Shown here: positions 59,472 to 64,000 of the stretch, piece after piece
Position numbering within the stretch: the stretch's first letter is position 1
Layout of the letters: each line of letters begins with the position of its first letter
From: Anaerolineales bacterium
GTDB lineage: Bacteria; Chloroflexota; Anaerolineae; 4572-78; J111
DNA length: 64,000 nt
Direction of reading: 5' to 3'
NCBI GenBank assembly: GCA_020634855.1
Contig: JACKAU010000020.1
Coordinates: 1-64,000, forward strand
Program-made: the position numbers and the translations under genes
Notes under the pieces: model-generated
Database searches by the model: none
The model's input: only the letters and a program-made list of their open reading frames with translations
What the model was told of the DNA's origin: nothing

Positions 59472-59848
59472 CGACTCAGTAAATTTTATCCCTGGTTTCC
59501 ACATAGTGTTGGTAAGCCCGGCATGGATTGGTGCATCCGGCAGGAACAAACCCACGTTAAGGAGGAATACACTATTTTATTTGCAGTTGTTGCGTTCAGC
59601 CGGGGCTAATTATCAGGTGGTTTCCAACTCATCGAAAGGTGAAATATTGAAGTGGGGTGATAAAGCTCCCGATTGATGAATATTCGGGACTAATATATCA
59701 AAACAGAAAAGCGCAAATCGGTCAATGCTGGTTAGCGGCCCATCCGCCCCAAGCCAAACTCCAACGGCCGGATGATCATATCGGCCCTTATTATAGTGTA
59801 GTACAAAATCACCCGGTTAGCACTATCCAATTGGCGAGTTTTTTCAAA
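59472..59848. other. intergenic region upstream of the MEMO1-AMMECR1 gene
   Basis: This 377-bp gap would hold the promoter of the fusion gene and any 5' extension of its reading frame (open to 59555). A plus-strand AAGGAGGA (59559-59566) looks like a ribosome binding site but is followed by no credible gene. Nothing else is seen. Confidence 0.4.
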
Positions 59849-62377
59849 TTAAAAAATAGGTTCAACCCCGTGGATGGGCAAACTCGTGCGCGGCAGTTCC
59901 ACCGTCACCTGGGTTCCTTGCCCAGGCTGGGACTCAATCTGGCAATATCCGCCGATGGCCTCCGCCCGCTCGATCATCGTCACCAGGCCCCAATTTTTCC
60001 GTTTGCTTCCGCCGACCCACTGGCCCAGATCAAAACCAGAGCCGTCATCGGCAATTTGCAGTCGGACAAACTCATTATCGGTTTCTATTTTAATAACAAC
60101 CTGGTTAGCCTGCGCGTGTTTGGCAACATTGGTCAGCGCTTCCTGGGTAATTCTAAATAGCGTGTCTTCAAGCGAGCCGGATAATCGCGGAACCGGCTCT
60201 TGTCCTTGGACTTCGACTCTAAAATCAACCCGCGAGGCAAACTGCTCGCCATACCAACGTAGGGCCGCCAATAAACCGTAATCATCCAATACCGGCGGGC
60301 GTAGATTGACCATTAAATCCCGAATGCGCTCAGCCGTCTGTTCGATCAACTCCAACGAGTCATGCAAGCGGGCTTGAACCGTATTCTTTTCTTTAAAGGA
60401 AGTGCTGTTGATCCGTCCGAAAATGATATTAAGGTTAAGATCGAGCGCGGTTAAATTTTGCCCTACCTGATCATGTAATTCGCGGGCCAGGGCTTTTCGT
60501 TCGGCTTCCTGAGCTTCGGCCAGACGCCCGGTGAGCGCCCGCAACTGCTCGCGCTGCTGACTGACCGCCTCAAAGAGTTGAGCTTTTTCCAACTCGGTCT
60601 TTTTTCGCTCGGAAATATCTCGGATAATACTTAAAAAGCCCAGCAGCCGGCCCTCATGATCTTTGACTAAAGCGCCTACCGTCTCGCTGATAAAAACATC
60701 ACCGTTTTTACGGCGGTAGGTGACTTCATAAGGCTCAAGAATTTCATCGGCCTTGGCGTTAAATCGAAGCTGTCCCTGTAGTTCATAATCTTCCTGAGAG
60801 GTATAGATCAGTTGTGTCTTCCGGCTAAACACGTCCACAATGTCATAGCCAAATAGGGTGGTAAAGGCGGGGTTGATTTTCATAATCTGCCGGCTGGTAT
60901 TAGCAAAGACAACGGCATCCGGAATAGTTCTAAAGATAGCTTCGAGTTCAGCCGTTTTCTGGTATAAAGCTTCCTCTAGTTCTCTATGTTGGGTAATATC
61001 CCGACCGATACCGACCAGGCCGGTGACACGGCCGCTTTGGTCTAGCAAGGGTAGTTTGGTGGTTGATAACCAGCGACGTTCCCCTAACGCGTTGATCACC
61101 GGCTCTTCTTTCCCCACCAACGGCTGGCCCGATTGAACCACCGCTTGTTCGTCGGCGTAATAGATGGCCGCCAAATCTTTAGGGAAAAAGTCAAAATCGG
61201 TTTTACCAACCAGTTCTTCTCCGGAATAGGCCCCCATCAGCCGGGCCACGGCTTGGTTCCCAATAATAAATCGACTTTGTGTATCTTTGAAATAGATCGA
61301 ATCCGGTAAACTATCGATCAGTGTTCGTAGCAGCCGGCGTTCTTCGGTTAACGCCAATTCCACCTGTTTCCGGTCGGTGATATCTCGGCCCACCGATTGG
61401 ATCTCAACTAAACAGCCGTTTTGATCAAAAATCAACCGATCCGACCAGCGCTGCCAGTGAATTTCACCATTGGGTAGCACCACCCGATGTTCAATGCTGC
61501 CAGATGGTTGCTCAACACTTAACGCGGCCAGATACTGCTCTAGCCTTTGGCGATCTTCTTTGGGTACAATGGGGAAAAAACTGCGACCGATTAACTCTTC
61601 AGGTCTTTTACCGAAGTAACGGCAAAAAGCTGTGTTGACAAAGGTCAATGTGCCGTCCGGTTTAAGCCGGCAAATGAGTTCGGAATTGTCTTCGATGATA
61701 GCCCGATAACGCGCTTCACTCTCTTGAAGCTCGGTCTCCATCTTAATGCGCCGTTCAATTTCCTGACGGAGTTGGTGATTGGTTTGGCTTAGTTCAGCCG
61801 TATGAGCCGTAATTTGTTGTTCCACAGAATTTCGGGAATCAGGCTCAGATGGTTCGACGAATTTGTGCGAACGGGCTTTTTGAAGGAGCCAACCGAAGCC
61901 GATGACACGCTGATGTTTATCCCTAAGTCGGGTCACGGCCAAAGTAACCGGAACAGCGGGCAACCCGTGCGGCTCGATAAGGGTCTCTAAATCCTCATAA
62001 GAGGCTACCCGGCTATCTGCCAAATAGTGTAGGTAATCGTGAAATGAGGGCCTGACTTCATTGCTTACAAAACTTTCGATAAACTTATCTTTCAGAAAAT
62101 CGAGGCTTTGGTTCAGTATTGTTTCGGCGGCCGGGTTAGCATCCTTGACGATGCCCGCTACATCTGTAACCAAGTAGCCGTCCGGGGCAAATTCAAACAT
62201 TTGCCGGTAGTATTGACATTCAGACTCCACTGTCGCATAGTAAGCCAGGCGTGTCTCTTCGGCCCGATGCATTTTTTGTAACAAGGAATGTAAGTTGTCA
62301 AGATTACCGGTTTCTAACAAACGAAGCGCAGTTTCAAGCTGGCGCTTCACCACTGTGCTGGATTTTGAGCTATTCAT
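59849..62377 (-). CDS. multi-PAS sensor histidine kinase (HisKA_3)
   Basis: This 842-residue soluble kinase has four PAS-type units (about 50-165, 218-335, 345-462 and 472-595). A coiled coil and HisKA_3 follow with the phospho-acceptor His635 (LARELHDQVGQ), then HATPase_c (IADDGSGFDL, TMIERAEAIGG). The third PAS is nearly a copy of the second PAS of the kinase at 55522 (both contain YFKD.QSRFI-like, VGKTDFD and GQPLVGKEEP blocks). This points to gene duplication followed by PAS gain. AAAGG precedes the ATG. No partner regulator is adjacent. Confidence 0.9.
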   Translation of the reverse strand: MNSSKSSTVVKRQLETALRLLETGNLDNLHSLLQKMHRAEETRLAYYATVESECQYYRQMFEFAPDGYLVTDVAGIVKDANPAAETILNQSLDFLKDKFIESFVSNEVRPSFHDYLHYLADSRVASYEDLETLIEPHGLPAVPVTLAVTRLRDKHQRVIGFGWLLQKARSHKFVEPSEPDSRNSVEQQITAHTAELSQTNHQLRQEIERRIKMETELQESEARYRAIIEDNSELICRLKPDGTLTFVNTAFCRYFGKRPEELIGRSFFPIVPKEDRQRLEQYLAALSVEQPSGSIEHRVVLPNGEIHWQRWSDRLIFDQNGCLVEIQSVGRDITDRKQVELALTEERRLLRTLIDSLPDSIYFKDTQSRFIIGNQAVARLMGAYSGEELVGKTDFDFFPKDLAAIYYADEQAVVQSGQPLVGKEEPVINALGERRWLSTTKLPLLDQSGRVTGLVGIGRDITQHRELEEALYQKTAELEAIFRTIPDAVVFANTSRQIMKINPAFTTLFGYDIVDVFSRKTQLIYTSQEDYELQGQLRFNAKADEILEPYEVTYRRKNGDVFISETVGALVKDHEGRLLGFLSIIRDISERKKTELEKAQLFEAVSQQREQLRALTGRLAEAQEAERKALARELHDQVGQNLTALDLNLNIIFGRINSTSFKEKNTVQARLHDSLELIEQTAERIRDLMVNLRPPVLDDYGLLAALRWYGEQFASRVDFRVEVQGQEPVPRLSGSLEDTLFRITQEALTNVAKHAQANQVVIKIETDNEFVRLQIADDGSGFDLGQWVGGSKRKNWGLVTMIERAEAIGGYCQIESQPGQGTQVTVELPRTSLPIHGVEPIF

Positions 62378-62999
62378 CCGACCCGACCTTTAAAGTAGGG
62401 TACTATGTTCTGAATTGATCTTAATAATAATTATTCCTCCGATCACTCGTTCTTTATTTAGACCTCTGTCTCGATGACAATGAAGTTGTGCGCTTGAACT
62501 TTTGGGGATTTTGAAGAATTGAAAGGAGGAACTGTAAGTATAATTACAGTATACTATACCCTTTCTATAAGAACAAAGTTCATTTTATCGTGGCTACAAG
62601 ACCCAAATTATCGAAACAGAGACCGGATTTTGGTGAGCGGATTAACGGTAGAAGTTAGTTAGCGTTATGAGGATAACATGTCCAATTAATAAGCTCACTT
62701 TGTCGTTGGCGGAATATTGATGCCAACCTCGGCTGAGAAGGAACGTCTACTGAGTGAACGAGTGGAAGGGTGATTATTTAATTATAACCGTTAACAATCA
62801 TAAAGTGAAACCGCTACTAAGAATTTTCCCGATTTGCTTTGATAGTTCGACGCGCATAATATTACAGCTTAATCCACCTGCCTAAGATTGGTCTAGTTTT
62901 AGCGACTTAACCGAGAAAGTGACTGAAATGAATGGACTAGTCTGGCGGCGCTACCGTAGATCAAAGAAGCTGGACCAAACTCAATCACAGGAAAATGGA
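62378..62999. other. intergenic region with operator-like repeat
   Basis: This is a 622-bp gap between divergent genes. An inverted repeat ACTGTAA-GTATAA-TTACAGT (62531-62550) is immediately followed by TATACTATACCC. It is placed to control the kinase (minus strand) or the small plus-strand gene. No gene was recognised in the rest. A minor open frame in the 62590s lacks a ribosome binding site. Confidence 0.45.
62531..62550. promoter_or_regulatory. inverted repeat, possible operator
   Basis: Perfect 7-bp arms ACTGTAA and TTACAGT lie around a 6-base spacer, about 155 bases upstream of the multi-PAS kinase start. The element overlaps A/T-rich promoter-like sequence. Confidence 0.45.
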
Positions 63000-63164
63000 A
63001 TGGGCAAATTAAAAGATACCCTATGTAATATATCGAAAAAGCAGGCCGAAAAACATCGCGATGAAATGGATGTGATTACCGGCACAGCCAAATTTGTTTG
63101 CAAAGATTGTGACCGCACGGCCATTAAAAAGAAGTGGTTGTGCAAACCGAAGAAAAACAAGTAA
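63000..63164 (+). CDS. small Cys-containing basic protein (54 aa)
   Basis: This encodes 54 residues from ATG 63000 (AGGAAA six to eight bases upstream). An earlier in-frame start at 62919 would add 27 poorly supported residues. The sequence is very basic and holds a possible metal site: Cys34 and Cys37 (FVCKDCDR) with Cys48 (KKWLCKP) and Cys8. A zinc-ribbon-like microprotein is plausible. No family is recognised. The alcohol dehydrogenase gene follows after nine bases, so the two may be co-transcribed. Confidence 0.6.
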   Translation: MGKLKDTLCNISKKQAEKHRDEMDVITGTAKFVCKDCDRTAIKKKWLCKPKKNK

Positions 63165-63173
63165 GGGTAAAAT

Positions 63174-64000
63174 ATGAAAGCTGTCTTTTACGAAAAATTC
63201 ACCCAGCCGCCCACCGTCCAAACCCTGCCCGATCCGACGCCAACCGACCGAGGTGTGGTGATTCAAGTCAAAGCCACCGGCCTGTGTCGCAGCGACTGGC
63301 ACGGCTGGCAAGGCCACGATCCCGATATCACGCCGCCGCACGTACCCGGCCACGAGTTCGCCGGAGTCATCGAGGCGGTGGGGAGGGCGGTCAGCCGCTG
63401 GCGACCCGGCGACCGCGTGACTCTGCCCTTTGTCTGCGGCTGCGGGGCCTGCCCGCAGTGTGCGTCGGGCAACCACCAGGTCTGCGATCACCAATTCCAG
63501 CCCGGCTTCACCCATTGGGGCTCCTTTGCCGAATACGTCGCCATCGATTACGCCGATGTCAACCTGGTGCGCTTACCCGAGGATATGGCCTTTGAAACGG
63601 CGGCCAGTCTCGGCTGCCGCTTTGCCACCTCGTTTCGGGCCGTGGTCGATCAGGGCCGTGTCTCGGCGGGGCAGTGGGTCGCCGTCCACGGCTGCGGCGG
63701 CGTCGGGCTATCGGCCATTATGATTGCCAACGCTCTGGGCGCCAACGTAGTCGCGATTGACATCAACGCCGAAAAGCTGGCCCTGGCTCAGTCGCTCGGC
63801 GCGGCGGCCTCGGTTAACGCGGCCCAAACGGACGACGTGGTCGCCGCCGTGGTGCAGCTCACCCATGGCGGGGCGCACCTGTCCATCGACGCCTTGGGCA
63901 GTCCGGTGACCAGCTTTAACTCCGTGGCCAACTTGCGTAAGCGCGGCAAACATATCCAGGTTGGGCTAATGGTCGGCGATTATCGCCACTCGGCCATGCC
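63174..64000 (+). CDS. zinc-dependent alcohol dehydrogenase family protein (partial)
   Basis: The frame is open from ATG 63174 to the end of the window (275 codons), so the C-terminus is missing. AAGGG precedes the ATG. It is a medium-chain dehydrogenase. Catalytic zinc residues appear in GLCRSDWHGW and PGHEFAGVIEAVG. The structural zinc cysteines are in CGCGACPQCASGNHQVC. The Rossmann motif is HGCGGVGLSAIMIA, followed by the acidic VVAIDI end that suggests NAD(H) preference. The GC content is noticeably higher than in the gap upstream. The substrate is unknown. Confidence 0.9.
   Translation, partial: MKAVFYEKFTQPPTVQTLPDPTPTDRGVVIQVKATGLCRSDWHGWQGHDPDITPPHVPGHEFAGVIEAVGRAVSRWRPGDRVTLPFVCGCGACPQCASGNHQVCDHQFQPGFTHWGSFAEYVAIDYADVNLVRLPEDMAFETAASLGCRFATSFRAVVDQGRVSAGQWVAVHGCGGVGLSAIMIANALGANVVAIDINAEKLALAQSLGAAASVNAAQTDDVVAAVVQLTHGGAHLSIDALGSPVTSFNSVANLRKRGKHIQVGLMVGDYRHSAM

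Noticed and set aside
59559..59600. Plus-strand AAGGAGGA as start of a hidden gene
   Set aside because: The only frame after it is about 11 codons with no ATG, GTG or TTG at proper spacing.
1..64000. tRNA, rRNA, tmRNA, RNase P or SRP RNA genes
   Set aside because: No cloverleaf with acceptor stem and CCA-adjacent T-loop, and no conserved rRNA or SRP blocks, were found on reading both strands.

Overview
The window reads as one contiguous stretch of a bacterial chromosome, most likely from the phylum Chloroflexota (Anaerolineae-like). This placement is inferred from gene content and protein style only. Indicators are NarL-family (HisKA_3) sensor kinases with GAF or PAS arrays, a giant class III cyclase/AAA/TPR protein, CarD, single-copy housekeeping genes in loose small operons, and many short palindromic intergenic repeats. 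No rRNA, tRNA, CRISPR array, prophage or transposase gene was found. The gene density and the run of biosynthetic genes suggest a free-living heterotroph that makes its own branched-chain amino acids, pantothenate and tetrapyrroles.

Layout. 0-6.4 kb: an SdrD-B-like surface protein, a TrkA-domain K+ channel, biotin ligase (birA), the ribosome-associated GTPase hflX with an apparent ATT start, a 59-residue membrane protein and a surface protein ending in an LPxTG-like signal. 6.6-10.4 kb: a 931-residue Cache/HAMP/GAF/GAF kinase overlapping its NarL-type regulator. 10.5-19.2 kb: TauE/SafE transporter, LLM oxidoreductase, soluble transhydrogenase (sthA), a GxxExxY gene inside 38-bp inverted repeats, a four-carbon acid sugar kinase, a VOC dioxygenase-like protein, a membrane-anchored endonuclease/phosphatase, a gamma-carbonic-anhydrase-like protein and CarD. 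19.3-27.7 kb: GH42 beta-galactosidase, CPBP protease, two unknown proteins, a YqeC-MocA fusion and phosphofructokinase.

27.8-32.1 kb is the ilvB-ilvN-ilvC cluster. It is preceded by a promoter, a 31-codon leader peptide dominated by Val/Ile/Leu codons, and mutually exclusive antiterminator and terminator hairpins, which together form a complete-looking transcription attenuator. IlvC is of the plant-like long type. 32.3-36.7 kb: a 53-residue protein, a structured leader RNA ending in a terminator, then panB-panE-panC. 36.7-43.7 kb: an ALDH-like protein, mdh, hemC, a cobA-hemD fusion and hemL, with palindromic repeats in the gaps.

43.8-51.4 kb, mostly minus strand: kynureninase, aldo/keto reductase, GNAT, a stand-alone receiver, an alkyltransferase-like protein, a lipoprotein, an OmpR-type regulator with a degenerate receiver, and tilS. 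51.5-62.4 kb, all minus strand: the cyclase/AAA/TPR protein, a tiny locus with a Cys-Cys 21-mer, a terminator and a 30-mer, a PAS kinase, a protein with a duplicated unknown domain, a MEMO1-AMMECR1 fusion and a second PAS kinase. The right edge holds a 54-residue Cys-rich protein and the start of a zinc alcohol dehydrogenase that runs off the window.
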